Of a stretch of DNA of 12,799 bases, positions 5,760 through 12,065 are shown piece after piece. The notes under the pieces are model-generated. The model was not told the DNA's origin, searched no databases, and worked only from the letters and a program-made list of their open reading frames with translations. The stretch lies in contig CAJMMQ010000031.1 of the NCBI GenBank assembly GCA_905214625.1, forward strand, positions 1-12,799, written 5' to 3'. Origin of the DNA: an uncultured bacterium. Its GTDB lineage: Bacteria; Bacteroidota; Bacteroidia; Bacteroidales; Bacteroidaceae. The translations under genes were made by a program, and so were the position numbers. Each line of letters begins with the position of its first letter. The first letter of the stretch is position 1.

Positions 5760-7535
5760 ATGAAGACAATTAAATCGTTACTGTTTTTTGCAGCACTGCT
5801 GCTGACCCTGCCTTCGGCTGCTGCCGAAAGTCTCGACGAACTCAGACAGAAGGCCGACGAGATGCATGCCCGGGGCAACAACGACTCTGCACTCATTGTG
5901 GCGCGCGAGGCTCTCGACATGGCACGCCGGAGCGGAAAGACCACTGCCATTGTAGGCGTAAACTCGTCGATGGGCGTGTATCTGCGCACCATGGGCAAGA
6001 CCGACGAGGCTCTGAAGCACTACAACGAGGCCATGAAGCTATGCACCACGGCCGAATTTAAGGCCAAGGCCGACGAGGACGCCTGTCAGGAGGCAGCCGC
6101 CCTTTATCTTAACCTTGCCACGCTGCACATTGACATGCAGCACAAGAAGGAGGCCATGTATTATGCCGCACTGTCGGCAGAATGGACGCAGAAGTGTGCC
6201 GACAAGGCGTTCAAGTCGCAGATGCTGTCGCAAAACGGACTTATGTTCCTTATGGCGGGCGACAACAGGCGGGCCGCCGATATGCTGACACGGAGCTACG
6301 GCTACGCCGTAGAGCTGGGGCAGTTTGACTCGGCCATGAGCGCGGCGGCATACATGGTGGCCACGGCCGACAGGCTTGGCGACACGCGCGGGGCCGACAT
6401 GTGGCGCGGACGATGCCGCGAGCTGGAGCCGAAAGTAAGTTCTACGATGACGCTCGTTGCCTATTATCAGGTGTTGTGCAGCGTTGAGTTTAACCATAAA
6501 AACTGGCGCGGCGCGCTGTCGCTGTTCAAGAAAATACTGTCGCTTAAAGGCATAGAGCAGATGCCCTTCGTTGTGCTCGACTGCTATAACAACATGCACG
6601 AGGCTTACGCCGGCCTGGGGCAGTGGAAGGATGCCTACGAGTCGATGGCCAAGGCTTCGGCCCTGAAAGACAGTCTTTTTGAGAACCAGAAGGCCGAGAG
6701 CCTGCGCGAGCTCACCGTGAAATACCAGGCCAAGGAGAAAGAGCTTGAGCTGGCGCAGAACAAGGCCGAGCTGGCCGAGACGCGCATGTATGTCAGCATA
6801 GGCGTGCTGGCTGTGGTTGTGCTGGCCGTGCTTACCCTTGTCTACATACAGAGACAGAGGCGCAGGGCACGCATGCAGGAAGAAGAGTTCAGAAAGCTGC
6901 AGGCCGACACGGGGCGCAGGCTCATGCAGAAATATGTTGACGGACTGGAGAACGAACGTGCAAGGCTGGCGCGCGAGCTTCACGACGGCGTGTGCAACAG
7001 TCTGTACACCGTGCAGCTGAAGATTGCCGGGGGCAACGGCGACGCCGCGGCTCAGGCCGCCATGCTCGACGAGTGCCGCGAGCAGGTGAGGCGCATATCG
7101 CACGAGATGATGCCGCCGGAGTTCAGCTATGCCGACATAAGCATGGTGCTCGACGACTATCTGAGTCAGGCGTCGGATGCAGGTCAGTGTGAGATAACAT
7201 ACAGGGCCACGCCCGGAGATGCCGACTGGAGCCGCGTGGCCGACGCCGCGGCGCTTGAGATTTACCGCATAGCGCAGGAGGCCGTGGCCAACGCCATGAA
7301 ACACTCGGGAGCCACGCGCATAGATGTGGCCATGGCGATGGCCGACGGCAGTCTGGAGCTTGTTGTAAGCGACAACGGACAGCCGTCGCAGCGCGCAGGC
7401 AGCGGCATAGGCCGCCGCACAATGAGGCAGCGCGCGGCAGCCGTAAACGGCACAATAAGCATGAGCCGCAGCGGCGACAATACCGTGGTGAGGCTCGTTA
7501 TAAGCCCCCTGCCCGAAAACAGGCAGCGGCAATAA
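5760..7535 (+). CDS. TPR-containing sensor histidine kinase (HisKA_3/NarL class)
   Basis: The protein has 591 residues. A signal peptide (1 to about 22) is followed by a periplasmic region of degenerate tetratricopeptide repeats to about residue 315, a charged coiled coil (about 315-342) and one membrane segment (about 344-363). The cytoplasmic kinase is of the NarL/DesK class: the dimerisation motif RELHDGVCNSL places the phospho-acceptor at His408, and the compact HATPase has the N box around Asn511 (EAVANAMKHS), the DNG motif at 538-540 and a GSGIG turn. Such kinases phosphorylate LuxR-type regulators, and one is encoded immediately downstream, so the two are very likely a cognate pair. 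TPRs usually bind protein or peptide partners, so the input may be an envelope protein. The partner cannot be read from the sequence. The ATG at 5760 is the natural start because it opens the signal peptide. Confidence 0.92.
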   Translation: MKTIKSLLFFAALLLTLPSAAAESLDELRQKADEMHARGNNDSALIVAREALDMARRSGKTTAIVGVNSSMGVYLRTMGKTDEALKHYNEAMKLCTTAEFKAKADEDACQEAAALYLNLATLHIDMQHKKEAMYYAALSAEWTQKCADKAFKSQMLSQNGLMFLMAGDNRRAADMLTRSYGYAVELGQFDSAMSAAAYMVATADRLGDTRGADMWRGRCRELEPKVSSTMTLVAYYQVLCSVEFNHKNWRGALSLFKKILSLKGIEQMPFVVLDCYNNMHEAYAGLGQWKDAYESMAKASALKDSLFENQKAESLRELTVKYQAKEKELELAQNKAELAETRMYVSIGVLAVVVLAVLTLVYIQRQRRRARMQEEEFRKLQADTGRRLMQKYVDGLENERARLARELHDGVCNSLYTVQLKIAGGNGDAAAQAAMLDECREQVRRISHEMMPPEFSYADISMVLDDYLSQASDAGQCEITYRATPGDADWSRVADAAALEIYRIAQEAVANAMKHSGATRIDVAMAMADGSLELVVSDNGQPSQRAGSGIGRRTMRQRAAAVNGTISMSRSGDNTVVRLVISPLPENRQRQ

Positions 7536-7557
7536 TACGCAAATACGAATAAAAACC

Positions 7558-7569
7558 ACGGATTTCCGT
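7558..7569. promoter_or_regulatory. Palindromic candidate operator upstream of the regulator gene
   Basis: ACGGATTTCCGT consists of 5-base inverted arms, ACGGA and TCCGT, around TT. It ends 3 bases before the -33 candidate of the next promoter, which is a usual place for an activator or autoregulatory site. LuxR-type regulators bind such short dyads. Binding by this regulator is inferred from position only. Confidence 0.35.
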
Positions 7570-7571
7570 TA

Positions 7572-7601
7572 TTGCAATTATGAATGTATGGTATAATTTT
7601 G
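7572..7601 (+). promoter_or_regulatory. Promoter for the LuxR-type regulator
   Basis: TTG at 7572-7574, then 19 bases, then TAATTTTG at 7594-7601: a good match to the Bacteroidetes -33/-7 arrangement. The expected transcription start is within a few bases of the ATG at 7607, so the transcript may have little or no leader. The promoter lies inside the frame that would be translated if the ATG at 7580 were used. Confidence 0.55.
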
Positions 7602-7606
7602 CCCCG

Positions 7607-8290
7607 ATGAACGAGGCACAAAAATATTTGCTGCAAGACTTGTCGGTTGCAATAGTCGACGACCATGCGCTGATTCTTGAGGGCTTCAAGAGCCTTATGC
7701 AGGGCTGCAACGCCAAAAACGTTGAGACTTTTGGCTGTGCGGCCGACCTGATAAGCACCATAGGGCACCACACCTTCGACATATACATAATCGACATAGG
7801 ACTGCCTGATATCGACGGATTTGAGCTGATAGACAAGATACGCTCTCACCACGCCGGAGCACGAATTATTGTCAACACCATTCACGAGGAGATTTGGCTG
7901 CTGAGAAGAATGCTCGACAAGGACGTTAACGCCATACTGTTTAAGTCGACCGACTTCATGCAGATGGTTAACGCCATAACGGCCGTAATGGGTGGCGAGC
8001 AGTATTTCTGTCCGGGGGTTAAGAAGAAGATATCGAGGTTCAGGCAGAAGATAGAGCATCCGTCGGAAAGAGAGACCGACATACTGAAGGCCATTGCCGG
8101 AGGATACACGTCGAAGGAGATTGCCACAAGGCTGTTTATATCTGAGAATACGGTGGAGGCCCACCGCAAGAGGCTGTTTGTAAAACTGGGCGCGCGCAAC
8201 ATTGCCGACCTTATTGTGAAAGCAATAGACCGCGGATACATCAATGCGTCGGAGATTGTTAAGGGCAACTGCAACGACAAGATTACATGA
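7607..8290 (+). CDS. NarL/LuxR-family response regulator (REC-HTH)
   Basis: The protein has 227 residues. The N-terminal receiver domain has the acidic pair Asp18-Asp19, phospho-acceptor Asp63 (IIDIGLPDIDG), Thr91 and Lys113, so it looks fully functional. The C-terminal LuxR-type helix-turn-helix (about 152-212) carries the typical PSERE, SKEIATRLFISENTVEAHRKRL and KLGARN signatures. It is a DNA-binding transcription regulator, very probably phosphorylated by the TPR kinase encoded just upstream (71-base gap). An in-frame ATG at 7580 would add nine residues (MNVWYNFAP), but that stretch overlaps the -33/-7 promoter, so I favour 7607. Neither start has a Shine-Dalgarno sequence. Targets are unknown; the inverted repeat at 7558-7569 suggests autoregulation. 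Confidence 0.9.
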   Translation: MNEAQKYLLQDLSVAIVDDHALILEGFKSLMQGCNAKNVETFGCAADLISTIGHHTFDIYIIDIGLPDIDGFELIDKIRSHHAGARIIVNTIHEEIWLLRRMLDKDVNAILFKSTDFMQMVNAITAVMGGEQYFCPGVKKKISRFRQKIEHPSERETDILKAIAGGYTSKEIATRLFISENTVEAHRKRLFVKLGARNIADLIVKAIDRGYINASEIVKGNCNDKIT

Positions 8291-8560
8291 TGTAAGGCGC
8301 ATTTGCCGCCGCGGCGTAATATTTTGATATCCAGTATGTTATGAAGACACGGTTTTTCGCTTTGCGAAAGGCCGTGTTTTGCTTTGCGAAAGGCCGTCTC
8401 TTGAGTTGTGAAAGGCCACCTTTCAGCATCTAAAAGGCAGCATGTTGAGCGGCAGGAGCTTGCATGGTAATATAACTTTACATTTCAGCTGTGATAATTT
8501 TACGCTTCATCCGCACTTTCCGGCGGCATGTTCAGCCCTGCGCTTTTGCCCCCGGATTAG
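8291..8560. other. Spacer between regulator and ATPase with repeat array B
   Basis: No gene is seen. TTACA-TGA-TGTAA (8282-8294) overlaps the regulator stop codon as a small dyad without a T tract. The 22-bp array lies at 8364-8451. The remainder (8452-8560) is mixed sequence with no recognised feature. Together with 8561-8710, which holds the 33-bp repeats, more than 400 bases are non-coding. Confidence 0.5.
8364..8451 (+). repeat. 22-bp-period tandem repeat array B (4 units)
   Basis: Units opening GCGAAAGGCC, GCGAAAGGCC, GTGAAAGGCC and CTAAAAGGC start at 8364, 8386, 8408 and 8430, exactly 22 bp apart. The 17-mer GCTTTGCGAAAGGCCGT is perfectly repeated at 8359 and 8381; later units decay progressively. 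This is the same degenerate unit and the same period as array A at 2034-2121, in an unrelated intergenic region. A possible isolated unit, GTGAAAGGC, occurs at 10086. Confidence 0.75.
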
Positions 8561-8672
8561 GGAAAATGTGAAAATAGCAGCTGTTTATGGTGGGGAAAAT
8601 GTGAAAAAAGTGGTACTTTAATGCACGGAAAATGTGAAAAATATGGGTTTTTATTATGCGGAAAATGTGAAA
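8561..8672 (+). repeat. Four iteron-like direct repeats, exact 33-bp period
   Basis: GGAAAATGTGAAA starts at 8561, 8594, 8627 and 8660, with no change in spacing. The first three copies continue for one more A. The 19-base intervals differ from one another but keep a T-rich patch 22-23 bases after each repeat start; in the last unit this patch is the TTT of the -7 element TATATTTG. The array therefore runs directly into the promoter of the ATPase gene and is a strong candidate for a cooperative binding site. Because 33 is a multiple of three, the repeats also read in frame with the ATPase (GKCE in each unit). Confidence 0.85.
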
Positions 8673-8677
8673 TTTGT

Positions 8678-8685
8678 TATATTTG
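8678..8685 (+). promoter_or_regulatory. Bacteroidetes -7 element for the ATPase gene
   Basis: TATATTTG matches TAnnTTTG exactly, 25 bases before the ATG at 8711. The fourth 33-bp repeat occupies the -33 to -7 spacer, so a protein bound there would block or remodel RNA polymerase access. Confidence 0.65.
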
Positions 8686-8710
8686 CAGATGTATCAAAAC
8701 GGTTGGAAAT

Positions 8711-10057
8711 ATGGATAAGCTGCTGAAAAGAAAGATTGATAAATATCTGACTGACTGGAAAAACAACCCTGACAGGAAGCCTCTGATTGTAAAGGGCGCA
8801 CGTCAGATAGGCAAAACACGGTCTGTAGAGTGGTTTGCCGGTCAGAATTATTCAAGCGTTATAGAGATAAACTTTATAGAACAGAAAAAATACAGAGACA
8901 TTTTTAATGACGGCTTTGAGGTGGACGCCATTCTGAAGAATATCTCATTGCTTAATCCTGAGTTTAAGTTTATACCCGGCGACACCGTATTTTTCTTCGA
9001 CGAGCTTCAGGCATGCCCCAACTGCGCCACGTCGCTGAAGTTTTTTAAGCTCGACGGCCGTTTCGACGTAATCTGTTCAAGCTCGCTCATGGGAATAAAT
9101 TATAAGGAAATTGAGTCGAACAGCGTAGGGTATAAAGAGGACTACGAGATGCACTCGATAGACTTTGAGGAATTTTTGTGGGCAATGGGCTATCAGGACG
9201 ATTTTGTAGATGAGCTATACAGCCACATGCTCGGCGTAAGGCCGCTGTCGGAGCTGCAGATGGACACCCTGATGGGCCTGTTCCGCGACTATGTAATAAT
9301 CGGAGGCATGCCCGAAGTGGTAAGCACGTATGTGAAGAACAGGAATTTCAGCGGCACACTCGACATTCAGCGCCAACTGCTGAAGGACTATGAGGAAGAC
9401 ATAACCAAATATGTTGAAGGGCTGGACAAGGCAAAGGTGAAGGCCGTATATAACCATATTTCAACCTTCCTGGCCAAAGAGAACAAGCGGTTTCAGATAA
9501 CCAAGATAGCGAAAAATGCGCGAAACAGGGATTATGTGGGCTGCGTTGAATGGCTCGCCGATGCCGGGGTAATCAACGTATGCTACTGCATGAACTATCC
9601 TGAACTTCCTCTCAAAGGCAACTATGACCCCAAACTCTATAAAATATATTTTAAGGATACGGGGCTGCTGATAGCGTCGCTCGACGAAGAGGCACAGGAG
9701 GATTTGAGAGCCAACAAGAATCTCGGCACATACAAGGGGGCAATATATGAGAATATTGTGGGCGACATGCTCGTTAAGCAAGGCTATCGGCTGTTTTATT
9801 ACAACAGCGACAAGCCGGCTCTTGAGATGGATTTTTTTATCAGGGACGCCGATTCGCTCATACCGGTGGAGGTGAAAGCCGGCGACGGGGCTACGGCTTC
9901 GCTTAACAATCTGCTTAAAGACGGCAGATATACTGACGTGAAATATGGTATAAAGTTAGGATATAAGAACATCGGGTTCAACGGCAAGTTTTATACTTTT
10001 CCTTACTTTCTGACGTTCTTGCTGCGAAGATTTGTGGCCGAGAGAAGAGACGGTTAA
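8711..10057 (+). CDS. AAA-family ATPase with C-terminal DUF4143 domain
   Basis: The protein has 448 residues. The N-terminal ATPase domain has Walker A GARQIGKT at 29-36, Walker B VFFFDELQ with Asp97-Glu98, and a sensor-like stretch VICSSSLMG. The C-terminal DUF4143 region ends in a PD-(D/E)XK-like pattern: Glu372 and Asp374 (LEMDFFI) and Glu387-Val-Lys389 (PVEVKAG). Such proteins are abundant in Bacteroidales, often in many copies, and their biological role is not established. I chose the ATG at 8711 because it follows the -7 element and begins the family's usual N-terminus (MDKLLKRKID). An in-frame ATG at 8621 would translate the 33-bp repeats as a Cys-rich leader and lies upstream of the promoter. 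The gene is visibly more AT-rich than the kinase genes before it, which may reflect a separate origin. It is probably transcribed alone. Confidence 0.88.
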   Translation: MDKLLKRKIDKYLTDWKNNPDRKPLIVKGARQIGKTRSVEWFAGQNYSSVIEINFIEQKKYRDIFNDGFEVDAILKNISLLNPEFKFIPGDTVFFFDELQACPNCATSLKFFKLDGRFDVICSSSLMGINYKEIESNSVGYKEDYEMHSIDFEEFLWAMGYQDDFVDELYSHMLGVRPLSELQMDTLMGLFRDYVIIGGMPEVVSTYVKNRNFSGTLDIQRQLLKDYEEDITKYVEGLDKAKVKAVYNHISTFLAKENKRFQITKIAKNARNRDYVGCVEWLADAGVINVCYCMNYPELPLKGNYDPKLYKIYFKDTGLLIASLDEEAQEDLRANKNLGTYKGAIYENIVGDMLVKQGYRLFYYNSDKPALEMDFFIRDADSLIPVEVKAGDGATASLNNLLKDGRYTDVKYGIKLGYKNIGFNGKFYTFPYFLTFLLRRFVAERRDG

Positions 10058-10259
10058 GTCTGTTGAACGGGTAAGATACAAGGGCTGTGAAAGGCTTTAG
10101 GTCTTTGCGCCGCATGTTCCGGGCATGCCATGTATTATCATTGCCGGGAGAGAGTAAGCATAACCCCGAATCATTATACCGCAAATAGTTTTATCTATTT
10201 TGTGTATTCATGTTTTCAGTCCGGCTGCATTAACCATTTAAACAATAGAAACTATCCGC
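10058..10259. other. Spacer upstream of ogt
   Basis: No gene is seen. One isolated copy resembling the 22-bp unit begins at 10086 (GTGAAAGGCTTT). The AT-rich second half contains CTATTTTG, an imperfect -7 element, before the ogt start. No terminator was found for the ATPase gene. Confidence 0.4.
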
Positions 10260-10769
10260 ATGAGCGACATATCCTACATACGCAAATATCATTCGCCGCT
10301 GGGCACGATAACCCTTGCATGCCGCGAAGACAGGCTTACGGGGCTTTGGTTCGACGGACAGAAGCATTATGGCAGCACTCTTACGGGCAGTGTAACCGAG
10401 GCCGACAGGCCAGTGCTTAGGCTTGCCGCCGAGTGGTTAGACATATATTTCTCCGGCCGTGAGCCGCGGTTTACACCGCCCGTGAGCCTTGCCGGCACGC
10501 CGTTCAGCCGCCTTGTGTGGCGCCGGCTCACGGCCATCCCTTACGGCACGACGCTGACATACAGGGACCTGACGCTGCGCATGGCAGCCGCCGGCGAGTG
10601 TGGCGAGGGGGCGGTGAGGGCAGTGGCAGCGGCCATAGGGCGCAACCCCGTGTCGCTTATAGTGCCATGCCACCGCGTAGTAGGCTCAGGCGGCAGTCTG
10701 ACGGGATATGCCGGCGGACTCGACCGCAAGGCGTGGCTGTTGGGGTTAGAGCGCGGTGGGCTTAAATAA
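10260..10769 (+). CDS. ogt: Methylated-DNA--protein-cysteine S-methyltransferase
   Basis: The protein has 169 residues, the usual length for single-domain Ogt/MGMT proteins. It removes alkyl groups from O6-alkylguanine (and O4-alkylthymine) in DNA by irreversible transfer to a cysteine. The active site PCHRV is present near residues 138-142, preceded by GRNPVSLIV. The N-terminal ribonuclease-H-like part opens with YHSPLGTITLAC, and the DNA-binding segment IPYGTTLTYRDLTLRMAA is recognisable. The loop after it (AGECGEGAV) has a slightly long Gly/Glu-rich form. There is no AdaA methylphosphotriester domain, so this is a stand-alone repair enzyme rather than an Ada regulator. The ATG at 10260 fits the domain start. 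The gene faces the outer membrane protein gene, with a shared terminator region between them. Confidence 0.93.
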   Translation: MSDISYIRKYHSPLGTITLACREDRLTGLWFDGQKHYGSTLTGSVTEADRPVLRLAAEWLDIYFSGREPRFTPPVSLAGTPFSRLVWRRLTAIPYGTTLTYRDLTLRMAAAGECGEGAVRAVAAAIGRNPVSLIVPCHRVVGSGGSLTGYAGGLDRKAWLLGLERGGLK

Positions 10770-10837
10770 TGTGTCTGCAATAATGTTTAGGTGTGCCGCG
10801 GTAGGCAGCTTCTGGGGCATGCGTCCATGCAGACGTG

Positions 10838-10858
10838 CATCTGTAATAATAACAGATG
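10838..10858 (+). other. Hairpin downstream of ogt
   Basis: CATCTGT (10838-10844) pairs with ACAGATG (10852-10858) around a 7-base AT loop. It lies about 70 bases after the ogt stop and has no T tract, so it may mark the transcript 3' end rather than being an intrinsic terminator. Confidence 0.35.
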
Positions 10859-10956
10859 GCATCAGTATACGGCTTAAAATATGAATTCACAAAATTGATT
10901 AAACCATGTGCGGCATGGTTAACGCTATTTGGTTTGAAGGCTTTATGGGCCGCAAT

Positions 10957-11000
10957 AAAAGCATGAAGGCCGCCTAACCCCTTTTGGGCTGGCGGCCTTC
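10957..11000 (-). terminator. Terminator between convergent genes
   Basis: GAAGGCCGCC at 10965-10974 pairs perfectly with GGCGGCCTTC at 10991-11000 (10 bp), with an inner CCC/GGG pairing in the loop. Read on the minus strand it is followed by ATGC and TTTT, so it best terminates the outer membrane protein gene. On the plus strand the following bases lack a T tract, but the stem could still stop transcripts from ogt. Confidence 0.75.
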
Positions 11001-11064
11001 GTTGTAAATAACATTATAAAATAAATTGTGATATGTTGTCGTCATGCCCTGAGGCATGCGTCCG

Positions 11065-11080
11065 GATAATCCGGATTATC
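11065..11080. promoter_or_regulatory. 16-bp perfect palindrome near the outer membrane protein gene stop
   Basis: GATAATCCGGATTATC is a perfect palindrome 12 bases beyond the stop codon of the minus-strand gene. It has no loop and so is more suited to binding a dimeric protein than to RNA folding. A regulator site, a methylation target or chance are all possible. Confidence 0.35.
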
Positions 11081-11092
11081 GGTCAAGGCATG

Positions 11093-11812
11093 TCAGAAGT
11101 TCACGCCGAAGTTGAGCGAGAGACAGCCGTTGTGCGACGTGTCGAACGTGTCGTGGCAGATGTTGGACAGACCTATGTCGTAGGTTATGTCGGCATAGAA
11201 CAGGTCGTAAGCCACGCCGCATCCCACGCGCAGGCCGCCGTCGAAGCGCTTGAAGGCATCTTCAGAGAACGAGCTGAAAGCCTTGCGCTCGTCATAGTTC
11301 TTCATCTTGCCGCCCACGCCGCATGCCAGATATCCTCCGAATTGCGGCTGTATTGAGAAGTGGCCGTCAATGCTGTAGATATATTTCAGCACTATTGGCA
11401 CCTCGATGTAGTTAAGGTCGTAGGTCATCTTCTTCTTCTCGCCCATGTCGTTTATAATGTCTTTCTTGCCGCCCTTCTCGGTATAGAATATTCCAGGCTC
11501 GAGATATAGTGGAATATATTCAGAAAGCGGAATGCCCACCACTGCGCCCACGGTAAGTCCGGTCTGCGAGTCGCTTCCGTCGAGCGTAGGGTCGTCAGAG
11601 TTTACCGTAGAGAAAGCAGGACCTATGCGGAAACCGTAGTACATGTTGCCGGTGCCGAGTCCGCTGTCGTGACGGCCATACGAATAGTCAAGTCTCCCCG
11701 TACTCTCGTTGTAGTAGCGGCTGTGGCAGTAAGTCTGTGCCGATACAGGCATGGCCAGAGCCACTGCGGCTATTGCCGATAAGGCAAGTCTTTTTATCGT
11801 CTTCGTGCTCAT
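11093..11812 (-). CDS. Outer membrane beta-barrel protein (PorT-like family)
   Basis: The protein has 239 residues. A signal peptide (MSTKTIKRLALSAIAAVALAM, likely cleaved after PVSA near 25) is followed by a predicted antiparallel beta-barrel with alternating polar and apolar strands: YYGFRIGPAFSTV, GLTVGAVVGIPL, YLEPGIFYTEKGGK, LNYIEVPIVLKYIY and FSIQPQFGGYLACGVGGKMK. This pattern is typical of the Bacteroidetes outer membrane beta-barrel family often named PorT-like. The chain ends in Phe (LNFGVNF), as expected for BAM-inserted barrels. The substrate or role is unknown. The frame is open further upstream, to about 11956, but the added residues are AT-rich leader sequence containing the promoter, and they would bury the signal peptide. 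Transcription is toward lower coordinates, divergent from the MarC gene. Confidence 0.88.
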   Translation of the reverse strand: MSTKTIKRLALSAIAAVALAMPVSAQTYCHSRYYNESTGRLDYSYGRHDSGLGTGNMYYGFRIGPAFSTVNSDDPTLDGSDSQTGLTVGAVVGIPLSEYIPLYLEPGIFYTEKGGKKDIINDMGEKKKMTYDLNYIEVPIVLKYIYSIDGHFSIQPQFGGYLACGVGGKMKNYDERKAFSSFSEDAFKRFDGGLRVGCGVAYDLFYADITYDIGLSNICHDTFDTSHNGCLSLNFGVNF

Positions 11813-11838
11813 AAGCTTCAAAATATTGTTTACTGATG

Positions 11839-11869
11839 CAAAGAAACTAAAAAACGGCGAGATGACAAA
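11839..11869 (-). promoter_or_regulatory. Promoter of the outer membrane protein gene
   Basis: On the minus strand, TTTG (11869 to 11866), a 19-base spacer and TTTCTTTG (11846 to 11839) match the Bacteroidetes -33 and -7 elements, with one mismatch in the first half of the -7 (TT instead of TA). The ATG is 26 bases downstream. Confidence 0.6.
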
Positions 11870-12037
11870 AGGAAAAAACCTAAATTGCATAGGGAAAACC
11901 CTAATATTCCCTTTATCATAAAGCAATGTGTTATTTCCAGGTGGCTGTTTCTGCATACATGTACAGCCAAAATAATTATTAGGCGGTTATTATTTTTATT
12001 TTTCATGACATTTATCTCTTTATTCTTAAATTATTTA

Positions 12038-12045
12038 TAAATTTG
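12038..12045 (+). promoter_or_regulatory. Bacteroidetes -7 element for the MarC-family gene
   Basis: TAAATTTG matches TAnnTTTG exactly, 20 bases before the ATG at 12066, in a very AT-rich region. No TTTG is seen at -33. Confidence 0.6.
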
Positions 12046-12065
12046 CAGAAAAATTTAAAAAAGCT

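Larger units (their letters stand above)
10770..11092. other. Convergent intergenic region with several dyads
   Basis: No gene is supported. It contains a 7-bp hairpin at 10838-10858 (CATCTGT with ACAGATG), a 7-bp hairpin at 10903-10921 (AACCATG with CATGGTT), the terminator at 10957-11000, a 6-bp hairpin at 11043-11058 (CATGCC with GGCATG) and a 16-bp perfect palindrome at 11065-11080. The 11-mer GGCATGCGTCC occurs at 10816 and again at 11053. Confidence 0.5.

Noticed and set aside
6039..7559. 506-codon antisense frame across the TPR kinase
   Set aside because: Same shadow pattern. The plus strand encodes TPRs and kinase motifs over the same bases.
7262..8302. 346-codon antisense frame across the regulator
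   Set aside because: It spans two plus-strand genes and their promoter, with no recognisable motif.
8561..8672. CRISPR-like array (14-base repeats, 19-base spacers)
   Set aside because: Repeat and spacer are both far too short, there are only four units, no cas genes are present, and the last unit merges with a promoter.
8621..8710. N-terminal extension of the ATPase from the ATG at 8621
   Set aside because: It would translate the repeats and lies upstream of a perfect -7 element. The family N-terminus begins at MDKLLKR, 8711.
11813..11956. Longer N-terminus for the outer membrane protein
   Set aside because: The extension covers the -33/-7 promoter and would place the signal peptide about 50 residues inside the protein.
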